DNA of 32,107 nt from Methanobacteriaceae archaeon. GTDB taxonomy: Archaea; Methanobacteriota; Methanobacteria; Methanobacteriales; Methanobacteriaceae. A model generated the notes under the pieces. The model saw nothing but the letters and a program-made list of their open reading frames with translations. It did not search any database and was not told the origin of the DNA. This document shows, in pieces, positions 17,629 to 26,267 of the stretch. The translations under genes were made by a program, and so were the position numbers. The stretch lies in contig JAHKLT010000068.1 in the NCBI GenBank assembly GCA_020854915.1, forward strand, positions 1-32,107. Reading direction: 5' to 3'. Position 1 is the stretch's first letter. Each line of letters starts with the position of its first letter.

Positions 17629-18483
17629 TTATTTACCCATAATCTTTTTTTGATAATTTTCAACTAGGATATTCGTAGAAACAGTTAAGATTAATACAAT
17701 AATAATAAGTACAGCTGCAGTACCATAAGCATTTTCTAAAGAAATACCTTCAGTAGCTAAAATATATAAATGTAAAGGTAATGGTCTTCCTGGATCAAAC
17801 AAAGAAATTGGTATAGCCAATGAAGAACCTACTGCATACATAACTGCTGCAGCCTCAGATATTGCTCTTGTAATAGCAAGTATAACTCCAGTAATAATTC
17901 CCGGAATAGCTGCAGGTAAAACAACATTGAAAATTGTTTGTAATTTTGTAGCTCCAAGACCATAGCTTCCCTCTTTATAAGAACTAGGAATTGAAGATAA
18001 AGTAACTTCAGACACTTGAAAAATAGTTGGTAAAGCCATTAAAGCAAGAACTAATCCACCTGATAATATTGACCAACCAATGCCCATGAACACAACGAAA
18101 AATGCTAATCCAAATAAACCAAAAATTATTGAAGGAATTGAAGCAAGTGTTTCAGCACCAAAGCGAATAAATTTAATTAATTTCTGATTTTTAGCATACT
18201 CTGACATATAAATAGCTGCACCTACTCCTAGTGGTGTAGCTATTAGTGCTGCAATAATTGTTACATATAAACTAGAAATAATCATTGGGAAAATTCCACC
18301 TTCTTTCCCAGATTCTAAAGGACTTGTAAAAAGGAATTCTAAATTAATTGCAGGAAGTCCCCTTATAATCACATAACCAAGAATAATTATTAATATTAAT
18401 AAAGTAACAATTCCAGATAATACAAAAACAACATTCATTATTTTTTGTGATGTTTTAGGAGACCATAATCTTCTAAAATTCAT
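17629..18483 (-). CDS. pstA: Phosphate ABC transporter permease PstA
   Basis: 284 aa with six membrane segments. The permease EAA-type loop appears in [36 protein letters not shown] (about residues 165-200), which contacts PstB. GGAGGGG precedes the ATG at 18483, which overlaps the pstC stop by 4 bases. Half of the transmembrane channel of PstSCAB. Confidence 0.94.
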   Translation of the reverse strand: MNFRRLWSPKTSQKIMNVVFVLSGIVTLLILIIILGYVIIRGLPAINLEFLFTSPLESGKEGGIFPMIISSLYVTIIAALIATPLGVGAAIYMSEYAKNQKLIKFIRFGAETLASIPSIIFGLFGLAFFVVFMGIGWSILSGGLVLALMALPTIFQVSEVTLSSIPSSYKEGSYGLGATKLQTIFNVVLPAAIPGIITGVILAITRAISEAAAVMYAVGSSLAIPISLFDPGRPLPLHLYILATEGISLENAYGTAAVLIIIVLILTVSTNILVENYQKKIMGK

Positions 18484-19358
18484 AATGTCCCCCCTCCAAT
18501 ATCCATTCCATGTTTATTTTGTATATAATTTGCAATAATTAGTAGAATAATAATAATTATAAATAATATTACTGCAGTTCCAAATAAAGCATTATAATGT
18601 AATCCTGTTGCATAACCCATCTCTAATGCAATATTTGTGGTTAATGTTCTAACTGGGTCAAAAATAGATCCTGGAATTTGTACTACATTTCCTGCAACCA
18701 TGATTACAGCTAATGTTTCCCCAATTGCCCTACCAATGCCTAAAATTATTGCAGTAACAATACCAGGTAATGCTGCTGGAAAAATTATAAGTCTAATAGT
18801 TTGCCAATTGGTTGAGCCTAAACCAAAAGAAGCTTCTTTAAAGTCATGGGGAACTGATTTAATAGCATCTTGAGAAACTGAAATTATAGTTGGTAATATC
18901 ATAACAGCAAGTATTAAACTAGCTGTAAAAATACTAAATCCAGTTCCTCCAAAATATTCCCTTACTAATGGGACTAAAACAGTTAATCCAAAAAAACCAT
19001 AAACAACAGAAGGTATTCCAGCTAATGTTTGAATAACAGGTTTTAAAAAAATTTTAACTTTATTTGGAGCTATTTCTTCCATGAAAAAAGCACATAGCAA
19101 AGATAAAGGAACCGCCATCATTAAAGCTAAAAATGTTACAAAAATAGAACCCAGTATCATTGTAAAAACACCAAAATTATCATCATTAGGAGACCATTCC
19201 ATCCCAAACATAAATCTGAAAAATCCATATTCCTGGAATGCTGGAAGTGCTTCCATAACAATAAAAATTAAAATTGTAAATATGATTATAATAGAAAAAA
19301 TAGCTGTAATAAATAACCCTTTTTCAATTAAGAATTCATTAATCTTTTCACGATTCAT
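18480..19358 (-). CDS. pstC: Phosphate ABC transporter permease PstC
   Basis: 292 aa with about six membrane segments. The coupling loop reads [20 protein letters not shown] then [20 protein letters not shown]. Pairs with PstA. It starts 126 bases after pstS across a gap with AT-rich, T-run sequence that could attenuate reading-through, leaving more binding protein than permease; that is an inference. Confidence 0.93.
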   Translation of the reverse strand: MNREKINEFLIEKGLFITAIFSIIIIFTILIFIVMEALPAFQEYGFFRFMFGMEWSPNDDNFGVFTMILGSIFVTFLALMMAVPLSLLCAFFMEEIAPNKVKIFLKPVIQTLAGIPSVVYGFFGLTVLVPLVREYFGGTGFSIFTASLILAVMILPTIISVSQDAIKSVPHDFKEASFGLGSTNWQTIRLIIFPAALPGIVTAIILGIGRAIGETLAVIMVAGNVVQIPGSIFDPVRTLTTNIALEMGYATGLHYNALFGTAVILFIIIIILLIIANYIQNKHGMDIGGGTL

Positions 19359-19484
19359 AAATATAATCCCATAATTTTTATAAAAGTATATGATAAAAAC
19401 TTAATAATTTATTCCTTATTTTTAATTAATATTACAAGTATAAAATTATTATGTTTTAAAAAAATTTAAAAACAAAAGTTTTTA

Positions 19485-20294
19485 TTAATTAGAAGATTTA
19501 ATTATTTTCTCTTCTTGTAAAACTTTTGATCCTTCATCAGACATAACCCAGTCAATGAATTTTTTTACTTCATCTGTTGGTTCACCTTTAGTTATAAATA
19601 AAAATGGTCTTTGAAGTTCATATGAATTATCAGCTATTGTTTCTTCTGAGGGAGCTACATTATTTACAGATACAGTTTTAACATCATCACTCATATGAGC
19701 AAATGATACAAAACCAATTGCATTTGGGTCTTGTGATACTGATTGTTTAACTGCTTCAGTAGAACTTTGTACAATAGCATCATCTTTAATTTTAGAATCA
19801 CCCATTATAATACTTTCAAATGCATCTAATGTACCAGAACCATCTTCACGAGTAACAACATGAATTTCAGCATCATTGCCACCAATTTCATTCCAGTTTT
19901 TTATTTCTCCAGAAAATATTCCTTTAAGTTGATCTTTAGATAAGTCAGAAACTTCATTTTCATTATTAACACCTATAACAATCCCATCTTTACCTAATTC
20001 ATAAGTTTTTAATCCTTCTTTTTCACCATCATCTAATTCTTTAGAACTAGTACCAATTTGAGCAGACCCATCTTTAGCACTTTTAATTCCAACACTTGAT
20101 CCTCCACCTTGAACATTAATTTTACTATCTTTATGAGATTCACTATATACTTCCACTAATTTTTCAGCTGTAGGTTGAACAGAAGTCGAACCAACAATGT
20201 TAATAGTTGAAGATTGACTGGATACAAGGATTGCACCAACAATCACAACAACAAATATTCCAATTAAGAATAATAACTTTTTACTAATTTTCAT
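19485..20294 (-). CDS. pstS: Phosphate-binding protein PstS (copy 1)
   Basis: 269 aa. An N-terminal hydrophobic segment (residues 6-25) acts as membrane anchor or uncleaved signal; there is no lipobox cysteine. Phosphate-binding motifs are clear: NIVGSTSVQPTAEKL, GGGSSVGIKSA, TSSKELDDGE, TREDGSGTLDAFES and SSTEAVKQSV. It captures phosphate outside the cell for PstCAB. It is close to the second PstS at 21443-22243, with nearly the same domain motifs, indicating a duplication. Confidence 0.94.
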   Translation of the reverse strand: MKISKKLLFLIGIFVVVIVGAILVSSQSSTINIVGSTSVQPTAEKLVEVYSESHKDSKINVQGGGSSVGIKSAKDGSAQIGTSSKELDDGEKEGLKTYELGKDGIVIGVNNENEVSDLSKDQLKGIFSGEIKNWNEIGGNDAEIHVVTREDGSGTLDAFESIIMGDSKIKDDAIVQSSTEAVKQSVSQDPNAIGFVSFAHMSDDVKTVSVNNVAPSEETIADNSYELQRPFLFITKGEPTDEVKKFIDWVMSDEGSKVLQEEKIIKSSN

Positions 20295-20322
20295 TTTTAA
20301 TCACAATCTAAAATTTCATTTA

Positions 20323-20419
20323 TTCACTTATAAAGCTTATTATTTTGTGAATAAAAATTCCTAAAAAGTGAAATAAAATAATAAAAAAATAGCTATTTTA
20401 CATTAAAATTCACAAAATA
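20323..20419 (-). promoter_or_regulatory. pst promoter region with 12-bp inverted repeat
   Basis: The 242-base gap before pstS contains GCTTTATAAG (minus strand, about 20327-20336), a TATA candidate 30-40 bases upstream of the ATG. TATTTTGTGAAT at 20341-20352 and its exact reverse complement ATTCACAAAATA at 20408-20419 form an inverted repeat with a 55-base gap. Placement just upstream of the TATA box fits an operator for phosphate control, perhaps for the HTH-PhoU fusion encoded next door. Confidence 0.5.
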
Positions 20420-20536
20420 GGAAATTTAAATAAACTAGTAAAAAATAAATAATTATATGAAAATGAAGATAATGAATTAAAAATTATTAAAATTTATTAA
20501 ATAATATGATTATAAATTTAAAAAATATTAAAAAAA

Positions 20537-21427
20537 TCACTCCCTAAATGTGCGAGGAGTGTTTGATCTTGGAATATTTTTATGAAATTCCCCAGAAATA
20601 TCAACGATTTCAACACAAATATCACCAATACGTTCAAAAGCTTTTATAACTCTAGATAAATATATAAAATAATTAGAACGATCAGTATCATCAAAAGAAG
20701 TTTCAGCCATTTGAACAGCTATTATATTCATAGAACTATTTTGAAGAGTATGTAATAATTCTTCTAAATCCATTATATCTCCTTTTAATTCTATTTTACC
20801 TTTTAAAAAAGAATCCATAGATAAAATAATCATCTTTTTAGAAGCTTTATATAACTTTTTTATATTTTTCAAAATATCTTCATCAACTTCATAAACATCA
20901 TTAAGAGCAAACTTAGCAATGTGACCACAATAATCTCCAATTCTCTCTAAATCATATGCAACTTCATTAAAAATAACAGATTTAGAAAAAGAAGGTTCTT
21001 TATTAATACTAACAATAGTTTCAACAGAATTTCGAATTTTATCAAAAAGATTATTAGTAACATAATCCATTTCTAAAGCTTCTTGAGCTTTTTCAGGATC
21101 ATTTTCAACAATAGAGAGAAATGAAATTTCAAGCTGGTTTTGAACATGTAAAGACATATTGTTTAACATTTCATTAATTAAAATATTACCAGACATGTCT
21201 TTTGAAGGAAGATTTAATCCAAGAGATTCTACAGCTTGTTCATAACTTTTTAAATCAACTACATAAGCTTTTTTAACAATTTCTTCGTCAATTAAAGGTT
21301 TTAAAAGTTCAGTAACATAACGTCGTGTAATCCCTAACCTATCAGCTATTTCTTCTTGTGTAGAAGGGTTTTCATATAAAATAAAATCCAAAATATCTTT
21401 TAAAGTTGTATTTCTTTTTTTTGTCAT
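20537..21427 (-). CDS. HTH-PhoU fusion regulator
   Basis: 296 aa. Residues about 8-60 are a winged-helix-type DNA-binding domain (STQEEIADRLGITRRYVTELLKPLIDEEIV). The rest is two PhoU repeats (VAYDLERIGDYCGHIAKF at about 155-175 and VIKAFERIGDICVEIVD near 265-280), each with the metal-binding E-R-I-G-D motif. Such fusions are found in archaea, where PhoU sensing may act directly on transcription. It follows pstS copy 2 by 15 bases and faces the main pst operon, so it is the likely regulator of phosphate genes here. The DNA target is not proven. Confidence 0.85.
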   Translation of the reverse strand: MTKKRNTTLKDILDFILYENPSTQEEIADRLGITRRYVTELLKPLIDEEIVKKAYVVDLKSYEQAVESLGLNLPSKDMSGNILINEMLNNMSLHVQNQLEISFLSIVENDPEKAQEALEMDYVTNNLFDKIRNSVETIVSINKEPSFSKSVIFNEVAYDLERIGDYCGHIAKFALNDVYEVDEDILKNIKKLYKASKKMIILSMDSFLKGKIELKGDIMDLEELLHTLQNSSMNIIAVQMAETSFDDTDRSNYFIYLSRVIKAFERIGDICVEIVDISGEFHKNIPRSNTPRTFRE

Positions 21428-21442
21428 TTTAATATTAAAAAT

Positions 21443-22243
21443 TTAATTTGAAGGTATTATTTTAGCATCTTCAATGATTTTAGTTCCTTCACTAGATTTA
21501 ACCCACTCAAGAAATTCAGAAGTAGCATTTGAATAATCTTTATTAACTAAAAACAAAAATGGTCTTTGTAATTCATACTGCCCATTAGCTATATTCTCTT
21601 CAGAAGCAACAATACCATTAATTTTTACAGGTCTAACCTCATCACCCATATGAGCAAGAGACATATATCCAATAGCCGCATCATCTGATGCAACAGCTTG
21701 TTTTACAGATTCTGTAGAACTTTGAACAATAGCATCATTTTTAATATCCTTATCATCCATTACAATACTTTCAAAGGCACTACGAGTACCAGAACCATCT
21801 TCACGAGTAATAACATGAATTTCTTCATCATTACCCCCTAATTCTTTCCAATTATTGATTTCACCAGAAAATATTTTTTTAAGTTCATCAGTTGTTAAAT
21901 CATCCACAGGATTACTATTATGAACCCCAACTACAATTCCTTCCTTACCAATTTCAACAACATCTATATTTTTAATTTCATCATCTGATAGCTCTTTAGA
22001 ACTCATACCAATATCAGCTAGTCCTTGAGAAGCAGATCTAATACCCATTCCAGATCCACCACCTTGAACATTAATTTTAATGTTAGGTTTATTTTTGGAA
22101 TATTCTGTAGTTAATTGCTCTGCAAGAGGTTGAACTGAAGTAGAACCTGCGATATCTATTCTTTCAACATTTATACCTGATAAAACTGAAAAAATTAAAA
22201 ATAAAACGATTATTATAGATAATATTCCAAAAATTTTTCTCAT
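21443..22243 (-). CDS. pstS: Phosphate-binding protein PstS (copy 2)
   Basis: 266 aa, paralogue of the PstS at 19485-20294. N-terminal membrane segment at about 4-24; motifs DIAGSTSVQPLAEQL, GGGSGMGIRSA, SSKELSDDE, TREDGSGTRSAFES and SSTESVKQAV. It sits between npdG (14 bases upstream) and the HTH-PhoU gene, separate from the permease genes, so it may deliver to the same PstCA with another affinity or be made under other conditions. No lipobox. Confidence 0.93.
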   Translation of the reverse strand: MRKIFGILSIIIVLFLIFSVLSGINVERIDIAGSTSVQPLAEQLTTEYSKNKPNIKINVQGGGSGMGIRSASQGLADIGMSSKELSDDEIKNIDVVEIGKEGIVVGVHNSNPVDDLTTDELKKIFSGEINNWKELGGNDEEIHVITREDGSGTRSAFESIVMDDKDIKNDAIVQSSTESVKQAVASDDAAIGYMSLAHMGDEVRPVKINGIVASEENIANGQYELQRPFLFLVNKDYSNATSEFLEWVKSSEGTKIIEDAKIIPSN

Positions 22244-22257
22244 AGTATCTCAAAAAA

Positions 22258-22938
22258 CTAATTCTTTTTAAGACCAGTAATCCTTATTCCGCCTTTACGG
22301 GATTTATGTTTAATATTAAGACTAATAAGCAAAGCAGTTAATCTTTCAACAGTTCTAGATTGTTCAAGTAATCCACAATCAACACAAACAACACCTGGAA
22401 TTTTTTCGATCAATTCAGCAGCTATTTTTTTAGCTTCATCATCATCTCCAGAAATTAAACAATCACAATCAACTTCTTCTTTAAAATCCATCAGAGAATG
22501 AGAACAAATATTATTAAGTCCAGAAACAACCTTAACACCAGTCCCTTTTAAAATATCCTCAGTTCTCTCAGCAGCTGATCCACCCCATAAACTGAAATAT
22601 TTAGTTGGTTTTCCCCCAATAGTAGATTCTAAAGGAACAGTAGCATCAATAAGAACTTTATCTTTAACATAATCCTTAACAGATGCAACAGTCGGTTGTT
22701 GAGCTACAATAGGAACAGTTAAAATTATAATATCAGCTCTTTTTGCAGCTTCAGGATTAGTGAATCCAAACACATTATCAATATTTTCATCTTCAAGGAA
22801 AAGTTTGATTTCTTCGGCCGCACGTTCAGCCTTATCAGCTTTACGAGAACCTATGAAAACTTCTTCGCCAGCTTGAACTAAACGAATAGCTACACCCAAA
22901 CCTTGATCTCCAGTACCACCAAGTACAGCAACTTTAAT
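22258..22938 (-). CDS. npdG: F420H2:NADP oxidoreductase, probable ATT start
   Basis: The family begins MKVAVLGGTGDQG, and exactly this Rossmann segment (KVAVLGGTGDQGLGVAIRLVQAGEEV) is encoded here. The codon in the start position is ATT at 22936-22938. No ATG, GTG or TTG occurs in frame between it and a TAG 11 codons upstream. A GGGGGA stretch lies 8 bases before the ATT. The first in-frame conventional codon (TTG at 22899) would delete the NADP-binding loop. GSRK near residue 31 fits recognition of the 2'-phosphate. The enzyme moves hydride between F420H2 and NADP+ to supply NADPH for biosynthesis. About 226 aa, normal for the family. It is followed by pstS copy 2 after 14 bases. Confidence 0.88.
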   Translation of the reverse strand: MKVAVLGGTGDQGLGVAIRLVQAGEEVFIGSRKADKAERAAEEIKLFLEDENIDNVFGFTNPEAAKRADIIILTVPIVAQQPTVASVKDYVKDKVLIDATVPLESTIGGKPTKYFSLWGGSAAERTEDILKGTGVKVVSGLNNICSHSLMDFKEEVDCDCLISGDDDEAKKIAAELIEKIPGVVCVDCGLLEQSRTVERLTALLISLNIKHKSRKGGIRITGLKKN

Positions 22939-22974
22939 ATAAATTCCCCCAATAAATACTAGCCATTTCTAGCT

Positions 22975-23170
22975 AATAATCAATTATTTTATATATATTT
23001 AAATAAATGTTAATTTAAGCTTAAAAAATTATATAAACTATAAAATTAAAGATATAATTGTATATACCTTTATTGTTTAAATCAAAACATTTATAAAAAT
23101 AATATAAATCTTATTGTATTTAAAAACAGCGATTATAGGAAATAATTAAAAAATAGACATATAAGGATTT
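22975..23170. promoter_or_regulatory. Divergent npdG / AraC-gene promoter region
   Basis: For npdG a TATA-like TATATATAAAAT (minus strand, about 22989-23000) lies about 50-60 bases before the start, giving a leader with two GCTAG repeats. For the plus-strand regulator, CATTTATAAAAAT (about 23089-23101) is a TATA candidate and AAGGA at 23163-23167 the ribosome binding site. Confidence 0.4.
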
Positions 23171-23172
23171 TT

Positions 23173-24144
23173 ATGAAAGATAACCCTTTAAGAATAGAAC
23201 TTTTGAGAAATAGTGATAAAGATTCAATAAAAATAATTAATGAAACTGAATTTAAAAGTATTTATAAATTTGATTTTAAAAATTCAGGAAAAGGACAAAT
23301 GATAAGTTATGAAGTATTTCCAGGAATACATCTTATAAACATAGACATTAATGGTTTTAACTTAGATAAGATTTTTAGAAAAACAGAAGATAAAGAAATC
23401 ACAATAAATCATTGCAGAAAAGGAAGGTTTGAATGTAATTTCTATGGAAAATACCAATATTTACATGAAGGGGATTTGGTTGCTTCTACAAAAAATACTA
23501 AAGGTCAATATTCAGGATTTCCACTAGGGTTTTATGAGGGAATAGAAATTTTTATAGATATAAATATTGCAAAAAAATATTTAAATAATATATTAGGATA
23601 TTCTTTTGATTTAGATGAATTATATAATAAAATATGCCAAAATGATAATTTTTTGTTATTTAAAGCAAGTGAAAGGATAGAACATATTTTTAATGAGCTC
23701 TATTATGTTGATGAAAAAATTCAAATTATGTATTATAAATTAAAGATTTTAGAACTTTTTTTATTTTTAAAAATCACACCATTAAATGATATAAGAGGGG
23801 ATATTCCTCATCTATCTAAAAAACAGGTAGATACAATTAAAAAAATCAAAAAAGAAATAATTAAAAATATTAATGAACCTATAACACTAAATGATTTATC
23901 TAAAAAATATAAAATCAGTAATACATCTTTAAAAACTTCTTTTAAAACTATTTATGGTAAACCATTGTTTACTTGGAGAAAAGAATACCGTCTTCAAGAA
24001 GCAAAAAGATTATTAAAAGAAAGTGGAAAAAAAATCAGTCAGATAGCTAGTGATGTAGGTTATAAAAATTCTAGTAAATTTTCAGCAGCTTTTAAAGAAT
24101 ATTACAATATTACTCCTCGAGAATATCGTTTAAAAAAGAAATAA
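23173..24144 (+). CDS. AraC-family transcription regulator
   Basis: 323 aa. The N-terminal 210 aa (HCRKGRFECNFYGKYQYLHEGDL, a cupin-like sensor segment) resembles the sensor part of AraC regulators linked to siderophore uptake in bacteria. The C-terminal 100 aa contain two helix-turn-helix motifs (TLNDLSKKYKISNTSLKTSFKTIYG and ISQIASDVGYKNSSKFSAAFKEYYNITPREYR), the AraC hallmark. AraC proteins are rare in archaea, so this was probably acquired from gut bacteria. It is followed by two exporter-type ABC genes that it likely controls. Confidence 0.9.
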   Translation: MKDNPLRIELLRNSDKDSIKIINETEFKSIYKFDFKNSGKGQMISYEVFPGIHLINIDINGFNLDKIFRKTEDKEITINHCRKGRFECNFYGKYQYLHEGDLVASTKNTKGQYSGFPLGFYEGIEIFIDINIAKKYLNNILGYSFDLDELYNKICQNDNFLLFKASERIEHIFNELYYVDEKIQIMYYKLKILELFLFLKITPLNDIRGDIPHLSKKQVDTIKKIKKEIIKNINEPITLNDLSKKYKISNTSLKTSFKTIYGKPLFTWRKEYRLQEAKRLLKESGKKISQIASDVGYKNSSKFSAAFKEYYNITPREYRLKKK

Positions 24145-24160
24145 ATATAAACTATTTTAA

Positions 24161-24189
24161 TGTCTTTTTGGATTATTTTGTCTTTTTAG
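24161..24189. promoter_or_regulatory. TGTCTTTTT direct repeats, AraC-site candidates
   Basis: TGTCTTTTTGGATT at 24161-24174 and TGTCTTTTTAG at 24179-24189 are spaced 18 bases apart. A near copy, TGTCCTTTTGGATT, lies at 24348-24361, just before the DtxR-like palindrome. AraC-type activators usually bind direct repeats in front of their targets. Confidence 0.45.
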
Positions 24190-24369
24190 TTCAATAATAT
24201 TTATATACTTTATCAATTTTATAAATTATTAAAAGAAAAATAATTAATAATGAATCTTTTTTAGATAAGGTTTAGTTATTTCCTTATTTTACTGTTATTT
24301 TTCTTTATAATAAACAAATATGCTTTTAAAAAACTTCAAAATAATATTGTCCTTTTGGATTTATGTTGT

Positions 24370-24385
24370 TTTAGGTAAGCCTAAA
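24370..24385. promoter_or_regulatory. DtxR-like palindrome upstream of ABC genes
   Basis: TTTAGGTAAGCCTAAA is an inverted repeat with 6-bp arms and a 4-base centre. It resembles the DtxR/IdeR metal-repressor box (core TTAGGTTAGCCTAA). It lies 34 bases before the ATG of the first ABC gene, where a bound protein would block transcription. Confidence 0.5.
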
Positions 24386-24419
24386 TAATTGTTAATTAGA
24401 ATTAATATGAGAGGATAAG

Positions 24420-26267
24420 ATGATAAAATATGAAAAAAATAAAAATAAGTTTTTAAACCTAATAAGTTTCTCAGGAAACTATAAATACTTTACAGTCATA
24501 GGTTGTATACTATCAGGAATTAGTGCTGTTTTAGGACTCGTTCCATTTATATACATATGGAAATTAATAGAAGAAATAATAATTGTAATGCCTAACTTTT
24601 CAAATTCTGAAAATTTAATCCAATATGGTTGGAAAGCTCTGGAATATAGTCTACTGTCAATGGGAATTTATTTTATTGGTTTAATGTTCACTCATTTATC
24701 AGCATTTAGAAATGAAAGAAATATGAAAACCATAACTATGAACCATTTAGTAACACTTCCATTAGGTTATTTTTCAAGACACAATAGTGGTAATATACGT
24801 AAAATTATAGATTACAGCGCTGAAAAGACCGAAGGATTTTTAGCTCATTCATTACCTGATTTAGTAGGTGCAATTGTAACCCCAATGGCTTTTATAGTGC
24901 TATTATTTAGTTTTAATTGGTTATTTGGATTATTATCAATTATTCCAATGGGTATAGGTTTTTTATTCCTTATGAGTATGATGAATTCTGCAAAAGAAAG
25001 TATGATGCTAAAATATCAAAAATCTTTAGAAAATATGAACTCAGAAGCAGTTGAATATGTAAGAGGAATTCCAGTTACAAAAACATTTCAACAAACAATT
25101 TATTCTTTTAAAAATTTCCACAAAACAATAAAAGATTATAGTAAACTTGTTTTAAACTTTTCTATTTCAGGTCAAGTTCCATATACTGCTTTTACTGTTT
25201 CAGTTAATGGATTTTTTGCATTGTTAATACCTGCAGGATTTTTGTTAATGGGTTCTGTTTTTAATCCAAAATTACTTTTAGATTTATTATTCTATATGAT
25301 TTTAACACCTTTAGCATCATTGATAATGAATAAAGTAATGTTTACAAGTCAAAACTGGATGTTAGCTAAGCAATCTCTTATAGCAATTGAAGATATATTA
25401 GATGAAAAACCATTAGAAAAATCTAAAAATCCTCAATCAATTACAAAGCATTCAGTTAAATTTAAAGATGTTTCATTTAAATATCCTGGAAATAAAGTAG
25501 AAACATTAAAAAATATTAATTTTGAAATAAATGAAAACGAAACAATAGCTTTAGTTGGGCCATCAGGAGGAGGAAAAACTACAATAGCTACATTAATTCC
25601 AAGATTTTGGGATGTTGATAAAGGTGAAATATTAATTGGAGATAGTAATATTAAAAATATCCAAGAAGAAGAATTAATGGATAATATCTCTTTTATTTTC
25701 CAAAATACTCAGCTATTTAAAGATAGTATACTGAATAATGTTTTAATTGGTAAAAAAGGTGCAAGAAAAGAAGAAGTAATGAAAGCATTAAGTTATGCCC
25801 AATGTGATGACATCATTGAAAAATTACCTGATGGAGTAGATACAGTTATTGGTAAAAAAGGAGTTTATTTATCTGGAGGAGAACAACAAAGAATAGCTTT
25901 AGCTCGTGTAATCTTAAAAGATGCACCTATTATTATTTTAGATGAAGCTACTGCATTTGCAGATCCAGAAAATGAATATCAAATACAAAAAGCTTTTGAA
26001 AATATAACAAAAGGAAAAACTGTATTAATAATTGCACATCGTTTATCAACAATTGAAAATGTAGATAAAATCCATGTTATAGATTCTGGAGAAATTATAG
26101 AATCTGGAACACACAGTGAACTTATCAATTTAAATGGTTTCTACAAAAATATGTGGGAAAACTATAATGAATCTGTACAATGGAAGGTCAAAAGTGATGA
26201 TGAAGAGATAGTTTTTGAAAGTGAAGAAAAGGAGAGTGATATTAATGATAGCCGAGTTTCTATCTAA
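24420..26267 (+). CDS. ABC exporter-fold half-transporter 1
   Basis: 615 aa. Six membrane segments (about 20-320) fused to an ATP-binding domain (about 345-585): Walker A GPSGGGKTT, Q-loop FIFQNTQ, signature LSGGEQQRIALAR, Walker B IIILDEATAFADPENE, H-loop IIAHRLST. The sequence and gene arrangement (AraC regulator followed by two such half-transporters) resemble bacterial YbtP/YbtQ- and IrtA/IrtB-type siderophore importers; drug or peptide export is the alternative. Ribosome binding site AGAGG lies before the ATG. Its 3' end overlaps the next gene by 23 bases, so the two probably form a heterodimer. Confidence 0.9.
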   Translation: MIKYEKNKNKFLNLISFSGNYKYFTVIGCILSGISAVLGLVPFIYIWKLIEEIIIVMPNFSNSENLIQYGWKALEYSLLSMGIYFIGLMFTHLSAFRNERNMKTITMNHLVTLPLGYFSRHNSGNIRKIIDYSAEKTEGFLAHSLPDLVGAIVTPMAFIVLLFSFNWLFGLLSIIPMGIGFLFLMSMMNSAKESMMLKYQKSLENMNSEAVEYVRGIPVTKTFQQTIYSFKNFHKTIKDYSKLVLNFSISGQVPYTAFTVSVNGFFALLIPAGFLLMGSVFNPKLLLDLLFYMILTPLASLIMNKVMFTSQNWMLAKQSLIAIEDILDEKPLEKSKNPQSITKHSVKFKDVSFKYPGNKVETLKNINFEINENETIALVGPSGGGKTTIATLIPRFWDVDKGEILIGDSNIKNIQEEELMDNISFIFQNTQLFKDSILNNVLIGKKGARKEEVMKALSYAQCDDIIEKLPDGVDTVIGKKGVYLSGGEQQRIALARVILKDAPIIILDEATAFADPENEYQIQKAFENITKGKTVLIIAHRLSTIENVDKIHVIDSGEIIESGTHSELINLNGFYKNMWENYNESVQWKVKSDDEEIVFESEEKESDINDSRVSI

